Source of the DNA: JAGOEY01 sp017997515
GTDB lineage: Bacteria; Pseudomonadota; Gammaproteobacteria; Burkholderiales; Burkholderiaceae_C
Reading direction: 5' to 3'
DNA: 64,000 nt
NCBI GenBank assembly: GCA_026314275.1
Contig: CP111109.1
Coordinates: 3,658,001 to 3,722,000, forward strand
The notes under the pieces are model-generated. The model was not told the origin of the DNA and did no database searches. It was given only the letters and a program-made list of their open reading frames with translations. Numbering within the stretch: the stretch's first letter is position 1; every line of letters begins with the position of its first letter. Both the position numbers and the translations under genes were made by a program. Below are positions 25,713 to 34,305 of the stretch, piece after piece.

Positions 25713-27359
25713 ATGCTGGGTCTGATGCAAAACCAACCGCTGCTGATTTCGTCATTGCTCGAATTCGCCGAGCGGCACCATGCCGATGGCGAAATCGTGT
25801 CGCGCCGGGTCGAAGGCGACATCCACCGCTACACCTACAAGGACATGGCGGCGCGGGCCCGCAAGGTGGCGCGGGTGCTTGACGCCATGCAACTGGAGGC
25901 AGGTGACCGGGCGGCCACGCTGGCCTGGAATGGCTACCGCCATTTGGAGCTGTACTACGGCGTCAGTGGTTCCGAACGGGTCTTGCATACGCTGAACCCA
26001 CGCCTGCACCCCGACCAGGTGGTGTGGATCGTCAACCATGCCGAAGACAAGGTCGTCTTTTTCGACACCAGCTTCCTGCCCATCATCCAGGCGGTCCACA
26101 CGCGCTGCCCGCAGGTGACAAACTGGGTCGCCCTGTGTGACGCCGACAAGCTGCCGGCCAACAGCGGGGTGCCCGGCCTGCAGAGTTACGAGGCTTTGCT
26201 GGCCGCCCAGTCGGACGGTTATGCGTGGCCGGTTTTTGACGAGAACACGGCGTCCAGCATGTGTTACACCAGCGGCACCACGGGCAACCCCAAGGCGGCC
26301 CTGTACAGCCACCGCTCCAGCGTGTTGCATGCATACGCGGCGTCCTTGCCGGACGTGATGTGCCTGTCGGCCCGTGACGCGGTGCTGCCGGTGGTGCCCA
26401 TGTTCCATGTCAACGCCTGGGGGGTCCCTTATTCGGCCCTGCTGGTCGGCTGCAAGCTGGTGTTCCCCGGAGGGGCTATGGATGGCAAATCCATTTACGA
26501 ACTCATCGAGGCGGAGAAGGTCACGTTTGCGGCCGGTGTACCCACCGTCTGGCAGATGCTGCTGGGCCATCTGAAATCAGGCGACCTGCGCTTCAGCACG
26601 CTGAACCGCACGGTGATTGGTGGCTCGGCCTGCCCGCCGGCCATGATCCAGGCGTTCCAGGACGACTACAACGTGCGGGTGCTGCATGCCTGGGGGATGA
26701 CCGAAATGAGCCCGCTGGGCACCCTGACCAGCCTGAAGAACAAACACCTGGAAATGCCGGCGGATGCCCAAATGAAGCTGCTGCAAAAACAGGGGCGCGC
26801 CATCTTTGGGGTGGACATGAAGATCGTCGACGGCGATGGCAAAGAGCAGCCCTGGGACGGCAAGGCCTATGGCGACCTGCTGGTGCGGGGCCCGTGGGTG
26901 GTGCGTGAATACTTCAAGGCCGAGGGCGGTTATCCGCTGGTCAAGGATGCAGATGGCAAGGAGTGGTTTCCCACGGGTGACGTGGCCACGATTGACGCAG
27001 ATGGTTTCATGCAGATCACCGACCGCAGCAAGGACGTGATCAAGTCCGGCGGCGAATGGATCAGCTCCATCGACATCGAAAACATTGCCATGGCCCACCC
27101 CGCCATTGCCATGGCCGCGTGTATCGGCATGCGCCACCCCAAGTGGGACGAGCGCCCCATCGTCGCCGTGGTCAAACGCCCCGGCACCGAGGTCACGTCC
27201 GACGAACTGCTGCAGTTCTACGAAGGCAAGATCGCCAAATGGCAGATCCCCGACGAAGCCGTGTTCGTCGACGCCATTCCCCTGGGCGCCACCGGCAAGA
27301 TGCTGAAAACCCGCCTGCGCGAACTTCTCAAGGATTACGTTCTGCCCAGCCTCCGGTAA
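25713..27359 (+). CDS. Acyl-CoA synthetase (AMP-forming, medium/long-chain type)
   Basis: A 548-residue ANL-family enzyme that activates a carboxylic acid to its CoA thioester through an acyl-adenylate. Motifs in order are CYTSGTTGNPKA (P-loop), VVPMFHVNAWGVPYS, GWGMTE-like AWGMTEMSPLG, FPTGDVATIDADGFM, ITDRSKDVIKSGGEWIS and the C-terminal catalytic Lys in LGATGKMLKT. It resembles the group annotated as fatty-acyl-CoA or 3-methylthiopropionyl-CoA ligase; the substrate cannot be told from sequence. The start has a strong AAGGAG site. It probably feeds the beta-oxidation genes at 34306-40524. Confidence 0.92.
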   Translation: MLGLMQNQPLLISSLLEFAERHHADGEIVSRRVEGDIHRYTYKDMAARARKVARVLDAMQLEAGDRAATLAWNGYRHLELYYGVSGSERVLHTLNPRLHPDQVVWIVNHAEDKVVFFDTSFLPIIQAVHTRCPQVTNWVALCDADKLPANSGVPGLQSYEALLAAQSDGYAWPVFDENTASSMCYTSGTTGNPKAALYSHRSSVLHAYAASLPDVMCLSARDAVLPVVPMFHVNAWGVPYSALLVGCKLVFPGGAMDGKSIYELIEAEKVTFAAGVPTVWQMLLGHLKSGDLRFSTLNRTVIGGSACPPAMIQAFQDDYNVRVLHAWGMTEMSPLGTLTSLKNKHLEMPADAQMKLLQKQGRAIFGVDMKIVDGDGKEQPWDGKAYGDLLVRGPWVVREYFKAEGGYPLVKDADGKEWFPTGDVATIDADGFMQITDRSKDVIKSGGEWISSIDIENIAMAHPAIAMAACIGMRHPKWDERPIVAVVKRPGTEVTSDELLQFYEGKIAKWQIPDEAVFVDAIPLGATGKMLKTRLRELLKDYVLPSLR

Positions 27360-27401
27360 AACACGCAGCAGAAACTGCTCCCGTCGTGTGAAGAGGCTGT
27401 G

Positions 27402-27506
27402 CCCCTTCCAACAGACACCGCGGATCTGGCTTTGCCAGGCCGCTGGTGTCGCCCCCTGCAAGGGGGAAGGAGTAGCGGAACGAAGTCCGCGAAGCCTGGG
27501 GGTGAG
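27402..27506 (-). repeat. Family A structured repeat, copy A6
   Basis: Reverse-oriented copy between the acyl-CoA synthetase and the first binding-protein gene. Stem III pairs fully: outer GACACC/GGTGTC, middle GCGG/CCGC, inner CTGGC/GCCAG. Stem I and the central hairpin are intact. This is the one copy whose CCCCAGG end is not close to a codon (100 nt from the next start). Confidence 0.92.
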
Positions 27507-27605
27507 CCACAGTCACATCGGCGATAGCGAATAGGGCAATCCCTGAGAGCTGTGCTGCATATCGCTTGTACGCTGCAATTTCTTGATGTCACAAAGAGGC
27601 AAATC

Positions 27606-28838
27606 TTGAAAAACACCGTCAAATTGATAGCAGTATCCGCAGCACTGGTGTGCGCCAGCACCGCATTTGCCCAAAAGGGCGAAACCGTCAAAATTGCCTG
27701 GCTGGACCCACTGTCCGGCCTGATGGCGGCGGTGGGCACCAACCAGCTCAAGACCTACCAGTTGATTGCGGAAGACTTCAACAAGAAGAACACCTCGGGC
27801 GTCAAATTCGAGATCATCGGCATCGACAACAAGCTGAGTCCGCAAGAGACCACCAGCGCATTACGCTCCGCCATGGACCAGGGCGCACGTTACGTCACCC
27901 AGGGCAATGGCTCCGGCCCGGCGCTGGCCATCATCGACGCCCTGGAAAAGCACAATGCCCGCAACCCGGGCAAAGAGCTGCTGTTCATGAACTACGCCGC
28001 CGTCGACCCGGATCTGACCAACAGCAAATGCAGCTACTGGCACTTCCGTCTGGACGCTGATACGTCCATGAAGATGGAGGCACTCACCACCTACATGAAG
28101 GACCTGCCAGAGATCAAGAAGGTCTACATCATTGGCCAGAACTACTCCCACGGTATCCAGGTGTCGAAGTTCGCCAAGGAAGGCCTCAAAGCCAAACGGC
28201 CTGACATCGAGATCGTGGGTGACGACCTGCACCCGCTGGCCCAGGTGCGCGACTTTGCGCCCTACATCGCCAAGATCAAACAGTCCGGTGCCGACTCGGT
28301 GATCACCGGCAACTGGGGCTCTGACCTGTCGCTGCTGATCAAGGCCGCCAACGACGCGGGTTTGAACAACGTCAAGTTCTACACCTACTACGCGTATGGC
28401 AGCGGCTCTCCCACCGCCATGGGTGCCGCAGCTGATGGCCGCGTGTTTGCGGTGGCCTATGGCCACTACAACATGGGTGGTGAAATCCAGCGCCTGCAGG
28501 GTGAGTTCAAGAAGAAGATGAACGACGACCTGACACAGATGTCGATCTACAACACCTTCGCGTTACTCGATGCAGCCTTTGTCAAAACGAAATCGACCGA
28601 CCCGGTCAAGGTGGCGGCCGCCCTTGAGGGCATGAAGATCAAGAGCTTCAACGGTGAAATCGAGATCCGCAAGACCGACCACCAGTTGCAGCAAGGCCTG
28701 TACATCACCCGCTGGCAAAAGGCGGACAGCAAGTTCCCGTACGACGCAGAAAACACCGGTTACACCATGGCCCCGGTGAAGTACTACGAGCCCTACGTTT
28801 CCAGCACACCCACGTCGTGCCAGATGAAACGTCCCTGA
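27606..28838 (+). CDS. Branched-chain amino acid type ABC transporter binding protein (copy 1)
   Basis: A 410-residue periplasmic binding protein of the LivJ/LivK type (Peripla_BP_6). The TTG at 27606 gives a signal peptide of the same form as the paralog (KNTVKLIAVSAALVCASTAF then AQ) and is preceded by AGAGG. The mature part opens KGETVKIAWLDPLSGLMAAV. It is closely similar over its whole length to the next gene, so this is a tandem duplication. The ligand is unknown; amino acids, amides or short acids are all possible for this family. Confidence 0.9.
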   Translation: MKNTVKLIAVSAALVCASTAFAQKGETVKIAWLDPLSGLMAAVGTNQLKTYQLIAEDFNKKNTSGVKFEIIGIDNKLSPQETTSALRSAMDQGARYVTQGNGSGPALAIIDALEKHNARNPGKELLFMNYAAVDPDLTNSKCSYWHFRLDADTSMKMEALTTYMKDLPEIKKVYIIGQNYSHGIQVSKFAKEGLKAKRPDIEIVGDDLHPLAQVRDFAPYIAKIKQSGADSVITGNWGSDLSLLIKAANDAGLNNVKFYTYYAYGSGSPTAMGAAADGRVFAVAYGHYNMGGEIQRLQGEFKKKMNDDLTQMSIYNTFALLDAAFVKTKSTDPVKVAAALEGMKIKSFNGEIEIRKTDHQLQQGLYITRWQKADSKFPYDAENTGYTMAPVKYYEPYVSSTPTSCQMKRP

Positions 28839-29006
28839 TCGGGTGACTGCGCAGCAGGGCTTGCGTGTGGGCCATGCCCGCGCCCTGTCGCATGGGTGAT
28901 AAAAACCCCCTTCCTTGAGGGCAATCCCTGTGAAGGCTTGCGCTGCCATGGCTTGTAATTTGCGCTGGTTCTTAGCCCGTATCTGTTTAAACAGGAGACA
29001 TACAAG

Positions 29007-30242
29007 ATGAAGTTCGCATTGAAGATTTCCACTGCCGCCATCCTCGTTGCCAGCGCTACCGGTGCCATGGCCCAGAAGGGCGAGACCGTCAAGATCGCCT
29101 GGCTCGACCCACTGTCTGGCCTGATGGCAGCGGTGGGCACCAACCAGCTCAAGAGCTTCCAGTTCATCGCCGAAGAGTTCAACAAAAAGAATGCGGCCGG
29201 TGTGAAATTCGAGATCATTGGCATCGACAACAAACTCAGCCCGCAAGAAACCACCAGCGCGTTACGCTCGGCCATGGACCAGGGTGCACGCTACGTGGTG
29301 CAAGGCAACGGCTCCGGCCCGGCGCTGGCCATCATGGATGCGCTGGAAAAACACAACGCACGTAACCCCGGCAAGGAAGTGCTGTTCCTGAACTACGCTG
29401 CGGTGGATCCCGACCTGACCAACAGCAAGTGCAGCTACTGGCACTTCCGCCTGGACGCTGACACCTCCATGAAGATGGAAGCGCTGACCACGTACATGAA
29501 GGATGTTCCAGACATCAAAAAGGTCTACCTGATCAACCAGAACTATTCCCACGGCCAGCAGGTGTCCAAGTTCGCCAAGGAAAATCTGAAATCCAAGCGA
29601 CCGGATGTGCAGATCGTTGGGGATGACCTGCACCCACTCGCCCAGGTGCGTGACTTTGCCCCTTACATCGCCAAGATCAAAGCCTCTGGCGCAGACACTG
29701 TGATCACTGGCAACTGGGGCTCTGACCTGGCGCTGCTGATCAAGGCGGCCAATGACGCGGGCCTGAACAACGTCAACTTCTACACCTACTACGGCTCGGT
29801 CACCGGCAGCCCGACAGCGATGGGCTCGGCCGCCGCAGGCCGTGTGTATATGGTGGCATACGCCCACATGAACCTGCCTGGTGACATCAACCGCATCGTG
29901 GTGGACTACAAGAAAAAGTTCAACGACGACATGTACACCGGTGCCGTGTACCACGCCTTCACGATGCTCACCGACGTGTTCACCAAGACCAAGTCCACCG
30001 ACCCCGTCAAGGTGGCCGCAGCCCTGGAAGGCATGAAGTTCAAGAGCTTTAATGGTGAAGTCGAAATGCGCAAGACCGACCACCAGCTGCAGCAGGGCCT
30101 GTTTATCTCGAAGTGGGAAAAGGCCGGTGGCAAGTTCCCGATTGACTCGGAAAATACCGGCTACACCTTTGTGCCTGTGAAGTACTACGAGCCCTATGTT
30201 GCCAGCACGCCCACGTCGTGCCAGATGAAACGCCCCTCCTGA
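29007..30242 (+). CDS. Branched-chain amino acid type ABC transporter binding protein (copy 2)
   Basis: A 411-residue paralog of the preceding gene, with ATG start and AGGAG site. The signal peptide MKFALKISTAAILVASATGA is followed by MAQKGETVKIAW. Long stretches are identical to copy 1 (LDPLSGLMAAVGTNQLK, NKLSPQETTSALRSAMDQG, YWHFRLDADTSMKMEALTTY), while the segment around residues 250-300 differs (YGSVTGSPTAM against YAYGSGSPTAM), near the expected ligand-facing lobe. A strong terminator separates it from the permease genes, so binding protein should be made in excess. Confidence 0.93.
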   Translation: MKFALKISTAAILVASATGAMAQKGETVKIAWLDPLSGLMAAVGTNQLKSFQFIAEEFNKKNAAGVKFEIIGIDNKLSPQETTSALRSAMDQGARYVVQGNGSGPALAIMDALEKHNARNPGKEVLFLNYAAVDPDLTNSKCSYWHFRLDADTSMKMEALTTYMKDVPDIKKVYLINQNYSHGQQVSKFAKENLKSKRPDVQIVGDDLHPLAQVRDFAPYIAKIKASGADTVITGNWGSDLALLIKAANDAGLNNVNFYTYYGSVTGSPTAMGSAAAGRVYMVAYAHMNLPGDINRIVVDYKKKFNDDMYTGAVYHAFTMLTDVFTKTKSTDPVKVAAALEGMKFKSFNGEVEMRKTDHQLQQGLFISKWEKAGGKFPIDSENTGYTFVPVKYYEPYVASTPTSCQMKRPS

Positions 30243-30270
30243 TCCATCCGGGTCAGGTGTTTACCTCTGA

Positions 30271-30298
30271 AGGCCCGACGTTGGTCGGGCCTTTTTCT
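30271..30298 (+). terminator. Terminator between the binding protein and livH
   Basis: AGGCCCGAC and GTCGGGCCT form a 9-bp stem around a 4-nt loop, followed by TTTTTCTT. As livH starts only 23 nt further, partial readthrough must supply the permease and ATPase messages. Confidence 0.9.
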
Positions 30299-30320
30299 TA
30301 ACGGGAGTGGAAGCATCGCC

Positions 30321-31274
30321 ATGAATGCCGAGTTTTTTGTCATATCCATGCTGAACGGGGTGAGCTACGGCCTGCTGCTGTTCATGTTGAGCTCCGGCTT
30401 GACACTGATTTTCAGCATGATGGGAGTTCTCAATTTTGCGCACACCAGCTTTTATATGCTGGGTGCCTATTTCGCGTACACCATCTCGCAGGTGGTTGGC
30501 TTCTGGCCCGCGCTTCTGGTGGCTCCCATTGTTGTGGGCATTTTGGGCGCAACGTTTGAACGTTTCAGCCTGCGCCGGGTACACAAGTTTGGACATGTGC
30601 CCGAGTTGCTGGTCACTTTTGGCCTCTCTTACCTCATCCTTGAGTTGGTGCAGTTGCTGTGGGGCCGCTCCACAGTGCCTTATGCCTTGCCCACCCAGTT
30701 GCAAGGCCCGCTGTTCACGCTGTACGGCACCCAGTTTCCGAAATCACGCTCCTTCATCATGCTGCTGGCCCTGGTGATGCTGGGCTCGGTATGGCTGCTG
30801 CTGACACGCACGCGTATTGGTCTGGTGATCCAGGCCGCACTGAAGAACCCGCAAATGGTCGAGGCCCTGGGCCACAACGTGCCACGTGTGTTCATGCTGG
30901 TGTTTGGTGGTGGTGCCGCACTGGCGGGCCTGGCTGGTGTGATTGGTGGCAATACCTACGTGACTGAGCCCGCCATGGCGGCATCGGTCGGCTCCATCAT
31001 TTTTGTGGTGGTGGTGGTGGGTGGTATGGGGTCGCTGGCGGGGGCCTTCCTGGCGTCGCTGCTGATCGGCATTTTGCAAACCTTTGCGGTGGCGCTGGAT
31101 TATTCGGTCATCCATCTGATGCAGCCGCTGGGCGTCACCATCACCGACCAGACTTTTGGCTACCCGCTGTGGAAGCTCACCATTTCGCAAGTTGCACCAA
31201 TCCTGCCGTACCTGCTGCTGGTGCTGATCCTGATATTCCGCCCCAAGGGCCTGCTTGGCACACGGGAGGACTGA
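30321..31274 (+). CDS. livH: Branched-chain amino acid type ABC transporter permease LivH
   Basis: A 317-residue LivH-type permease with about eight helices. It starts MNAEFFVISMLNGVSYGLLL and has the family segment FGLSYLILELVQLLWG and the coupling-loop region ALKNPQMVEALGHNVPRVFM. It forms the membrane channel with LivM. It is followed after 3 nt by livM, as part of a tight five-gene transporter set. Confidence 0.94.
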   Translation: MNAEFFVISMLNGVSYGLLLFMLSSGLTLIFSMMGVLNFAHTSFYMLGAYFAYTISQVVGFWPALLVAPIVVGILGATFERFSLRRVHKFGHVPELLVTFGLSYLILELVQLLWGRSTVPYALPTQLQGPLFTLYGTQFPKSRSFIMLLALVMLGSVWLLLTRTRIGLVIQAALKNPQMVEALGHNVPRVFMLVFGGGAALAGLAGVIGGNTYVTEPAMAASVGSIIFVVVVVGGMGSLAGAFLASLLIGILQTFAVALDYSVIHLMQPLGVTITDQTFGYPLWKLTISQVAPILPYLLLVLILIFRPKGLLGTRED

Positions 31275-31277
31275 GCC

Positions 31278-32564
31278 ATGAAATCTTCCCACTACAGTTT
31301 TAAACCGCTGAACATCGGCCGTATCGTTATCTGGTCCCTGTTCGCACTGGCACTTGCCATTGCCCCACTGCTGTTCAAAAGCAGCCTGGCGTTGACCATG
31401 CTGTCGCAGATCGGTTACCTGATCATCATCTGCCTGAGCTACAACATCCTGCTGGGGCAGGGCGGCATGCTGAGTTTTGGCCATGCGGTGTACACCGGCC
31501 TCGGCTCGTTTATCGCCATCCACGCGATGAACATGGCCGGGCAACCCATTCCGCTGGTGCTCATTCCCCTGGTGGGTGGTGTGGCCGGGCTGGGTTTTGC
31601 CGTGTTGCTGGGTTTTGTGACGACCAAAAAGTCGGGCACTACCTTCGCCATGATCACGCTGGGTATTGGTGAACTGGTGGCCTCGATGGCGCTGATGTTC
31701 CCCGAGTTCTTCGGAGGGGAGGGCGGCATCACCACCAACCGTGTGTATGGCAAACCCTTCCTGGGCATGACCTTCGGCTCACAAATGGAGGTGTATTACC
31801 TGATCGCGGTGTACTGCTTTGCCTGCACTGTCGCCATGTTTGCCTTCACCGGCACACCGCTGGGCCGTATCCTGAATGCGGTGCGTGACAACCCGGAGCG
31901 GGTGGAGTTTATTGGCTACAACACGCAGCGTGTGCGTTACTTTGCTTTCATCATCGCAGGCTTTTTTGCGGGTATTGGTGGTGGTCTGGCGACGATCAAC
32001 TTCGAGATCGTGACCGGGGCTGACAGCCTGAACGTGGTGCGCTCCGGGGGCTATCTGTTGTTCACCTTCCTCGGCGGCGCGACCTTCTTTTTCGGCCCCA
32101 TCATTGGTGCGGTGCTGCTGGTGATCGCCTCGGTTCTGCTGTCGGAGCTGACCAAGGCCTGGCTGCTGTACCTCGGCCTGGTGTTCCTGTTTATGGTGAT
32201 GTATGCGCCGGGCGGCATCGCGAGCCTGATCATGATGAACCTGCGCCTGGCCAAGTTTGGCCGTCTGAAACCTCTGATTGCGTCGTACCTTGGGCTGGCG
32301 GGCACAGGACTGGTCGCCATTTTGGGCGCAGCCGCCATGGTCGAAATGATCTACCACCTGCAGCTCAACGCCGCCCTGGGTCCCACGATGACGTTCATGG
32401 GTATCCAGCTGAATGCCACGGCGCTCAACAGCTGGTTTGGCTCTGCATTTGTCATGGTGACAGGCCTGGGCCTGTTCGAGGTGGTGCGCCGCCATTACGT
32501 ACACCAATGGGGTGAAATTCAAGAAGCTGTCGAAAAAGACATCAAACGCGCGGAGGCGCTGTAA
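31278..32564 (+). CDS. livM: Branched-chain amino acid type ABC transporter permease LivM, with C-terminal extension
   Basis: A 428-residue LivM-type permease. The core (residues about 20-325) shows LSYNILLGQGGMLSFGHAVY, GKPFLGM and RVRYFAFIIAGFFAGIGGGL, and ends near MYAPGGIASLI. About 100 further residues carry two more likely helices and a charged tail (IQEAVEKDIKRAEAL) that are not part of the LivM core. It pairs with LivH, and its stop is 3 nt from livG. Confidence 0.92.
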   Translation: MKSSHYSFKPLNIGRIVIWSLFALALAIAPLLFKSSLALTMLSQIGYLIIICLSYNILLGQGGMLSFGHAVYTGLGSFIAIHAMNMAGQPIPLVLIPLVGGVAGLGFAVLLGFVTTKKSGTTFAMITLGIGELVASMALMFPEFFGGEGGITTNRVYGKPFLGMTFGSQMEVYYLIAVYCFACTVAMFAFTGTPLGRILNAVRDNPERVEFIGYNTQRVRYFAFIIAGFFAGIGGGLATINFEIVTGADSLNVVRSGGYLLFTFLGGATFFFGPIIGAVLLVIASVLLSELTKAWLLYLGLVFLFMVMYAPGGIASLIMMNLRLAKFGRLKPLIASYLGLAGTGLVAILGAAAMVEMIYHLQLNAALGPTMTFMGIQLNATALNSWFGSAFVMVTGLGLFEVVRRHYVHQWGEIQEAVEKDIKRAEAL

Positions 32565-32567
32565 GCC

Positions 32568-33380
32568 ATGACCCAGACACAGACAGCACAGCCAACACGG
32601 GCGTCAAGCAGCACCTATGCACTTGAAATCAAGGACCTGCGCAAGAACTTTGGCAAGACAGAAATCATCCGCGGCATCAACCTGGCCGTGAACGCCGGGG
32701 AGCGTGTGGCCATCATCGGCCCCAATGGTGCGGGCAAGTCCACGCTGTTCAACCTGATCAGCGGCCGGTTTGCCCCCACCAGCGGCGAGGTGCTGATGGA
32801 CGGACAGCGCATCGACGGCAAGGCTCCTTACGAAATCAACCGTATGGGTTTGTCGCGCAGCTTCCAGATCACCAACATCTTCCCCAAACTCAGCGTGTTT
32901 GAAAACCTGCGCTGCGGGGTGTTGTGGAGCCTGGGCTACAAGTACACCTTCTTGAAGTTTCTCTCCGGGCTGAAGGATGCCAACGAACGTGCGCAGGAGC
33001 TGATGGAGATGATCCACCTCGACCGCAAGCGCGACGTGCTGGCGATGAACCTGACCTACGCCGAACAACGCGCGCTAGAGATCGGTATCACCATTGCCGG
33101 TGGTGCCAAGGTGATCCTGCTGGACGAGCCCACGGCCGGTATGAGCCGCAGCGAAACCACCCGTTTTATCCACCTGATCCGTAAAGTGACGGAAGGCCGC
33201 ACGCTGCTCACCGTGGAACATGACATGGGGGTGGTGTTTGGCCTGGCCGACCGGATCGCCGTGGTGGTGTACGGCGAAGTGCTGGCCTTTGACACACCCG
33301 AGGCTGTGCGTGCCAATGCGCGGGTGCAGGAAGCTTATTTAGGGTCCTCGGTGGCCGACAGCCAGGCAGGAGGACACTGA
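32568..33380 (+). CDS. livG: ABC transporter ATPase LivG
   Basis: A 270-residue ATPase. Walker A is GPNGAGKSTL, the Q-loop region SFQITNIFPKLSVFENL, the signature region LTYAEQRALEIGI is of the degenerate LivG kind, Walker B is VILLDEPTAGMS, and the switch His is in TVEHDMGVV. It powers the LivHM channel with LivF. Confidence 0.95.
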   Translation: MTQTQTAQPTRASSSTYALEIKDLRKNFGKTEIIRGINLAVNAGERVAIIGPNGAGKSTLFNLISGRFAPTSGEVLMDGQRIDGKAPYEINRMGLSRSFQITNIFPKLSVFENLRCGVLWSLGYKYTFLKFLSGLKDANERAQELMEMIHLDRKRDVLAMNLTYAEQRALEIGITIAGGAKVILLDEPTAGMSRSETTRFIHLIRKVTEGRTLLTVEHDMGVVFGLADRIAVVVYGEVLAFDTPEAVRANARVQEAYLGSSVADSQAGGH

Positions 33381-33381
33381 T

Positions 33382-34077
33382 ATGTTGAAGATTGAAAACC
33401 TGCACGCCTACTATGGCAAAAGCCATGTTTTGCATGGTGTGTCCTTTGGCATCGAGCCTGGAGAAATCGTCGCGCTGCTCGGGCGCAACGGCTCAGGCCG
33501 ATCCACCACGGCCAAGGCCATCATGGGGCTCGTGGACTGGGAGGGCACTATTGCCTGGAAGGGCGGCGACCTCGTTGGCAAAAAAGCCTACGAAATTGCC
33601 CACCTTGGTATCGGCTACGTGCCCGAAAGCCGCGACATTTTCCCCAACCTTACCGTGCACCAGAACCTGTTGCTCGGCCGCAAAGGCAGCGGCAAGGGCG
33701 CACGCTGGTCGTTCAACGACATGTACGACATGTTCCCGCGCCTGAAGGAGCGTGAACACACCGAGGCAGGTGTTTTGTCCGGCGGTGAGCAGCAGATGCT
33801 GACCCTGTGCCGCACGCTGATGGGTGACCCCGACCTGATCATCATCGACGAGCCCACCGAAGGCCTCGCACCCAAGATCGTGGAGCTGGTGGGGGAGTAC
33901 CTCAAACGCCTCAAGGCACGGGGCATCTCGGTGCTGCTGATCGAGCAGAAATTGACCATCGCCATGGCCATTTCCGACCGCGCACTGGTCATGGGCCACG
34001 GCAGTATCGTGTTTGAAGGCACGCCCGACAGCCTGCGGGCCGACAACTACACCCGCAAGGAATGGCTGGAGGTTTAG
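33382..34077 (+). CDS. livF: ABC transporter ATPase LivF with Arg in Walker A
   Basis: A 231-residue ATPase with signature LSGGEQQML, Walker B LIIIDEPTEGLAP and switch His replaced by Gln in LLIEQKLTIA, as usual for LivF. The P-loop reads GRNGSGRSTT: the invariant Lys that holds the ATP phosphates is Arg (codon CGA). In LivG the Lys is present, so the heterodimer may have one weakened site. A family A repeat follows the stop after 4 nt. Confidence 0.93.
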   Translation: MLKIENLHAYYGKSHVLHGVSFGIEPGEIVALLGRNGSGRSTTAKAIMGLVDWEGTIAWKGGDLVGKKAYEIAHLGIGYVPESRDIFPNLTVHQNLLLGRKGSGKGARWSFNDMYDMFPRLKEREHTEAGVLSGGEQQMLTLCRTLMGDPDLIIIDEPTEGLAPKIVELVGEYLKRLKARGISVLLIEQKLTIAMAISDRALVMGHGSIVFEGTPDSLRADNYTRKEWLEV

Positions 34078-34081
34078 GGCT

Positions 34082-34187
34082 CACCCCCAGGCTGCGCGGA
34101 CTGCGTTCCGCTTCCGCCAACCCCCTTGCAGGGGGCAACACCTGTCGCCCGGCAAAGCCGGTTCGACGGTGTTTGCTGGAAAGGGAG
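34082..34187 (+). repeat. Family A structured repeat, copy A7
   Basis: Forward copy starting 4 nt after the livF stop. Stem I is GCGGACTGCGTTCCGC, the central hairpin CCCCCTTGCAGGGGG, and stem III has outer AACACC/GGTGTT, middle GTCG/CGAC (unique to this copy but still paired) and inner CCGGC/GCCGG. Confidence 0.92.
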
Positions 34188-34231
34188 CGGGGAGACTGCG
34201 ATGCGCTTGTCCCGGTTGGGACATTGGGTCA

Positions 34232-34284
34232 TTGCTCTGCCACATGAAGCTTTTACAATCAAAAACGCACGACCGTTCGTTTTT
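34232..34284 (+). promoter_or_regulatory. Promoter and palindromic operator of the fadJ-type gene
   Basis: TTGCTC (34232-34237) and TACAAT (34254-34259) with 16-bp spacing form a sigma-70 type promoter. Just downstream, AAAAACGCACG (34261-34271) and CGTTCGTTTTT (34274-34284) form an inverted repeat with one mismatch around AC. Its position over the transcription start suggests repressor binding, most likely of a TetR-type fatty-acid regulator. Confidence 0.65.
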
Positions 34285-34305
34285 TAAACACCAAGGAACA
34301 ACAGC

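Noticed and set aside
27613..27632. Family B-like GATAGCAG string in the signal peptide region of the first binding protein
   Set aside because: Only a short stretch of one arm matches and the peptide is a normal signal sequence.
33070..33085. GCGCTAGAG string in livG resembling the family B core
   Set aside because: It encodes conserved LivG residues (ALEIGI) and no second arm is present nearby.
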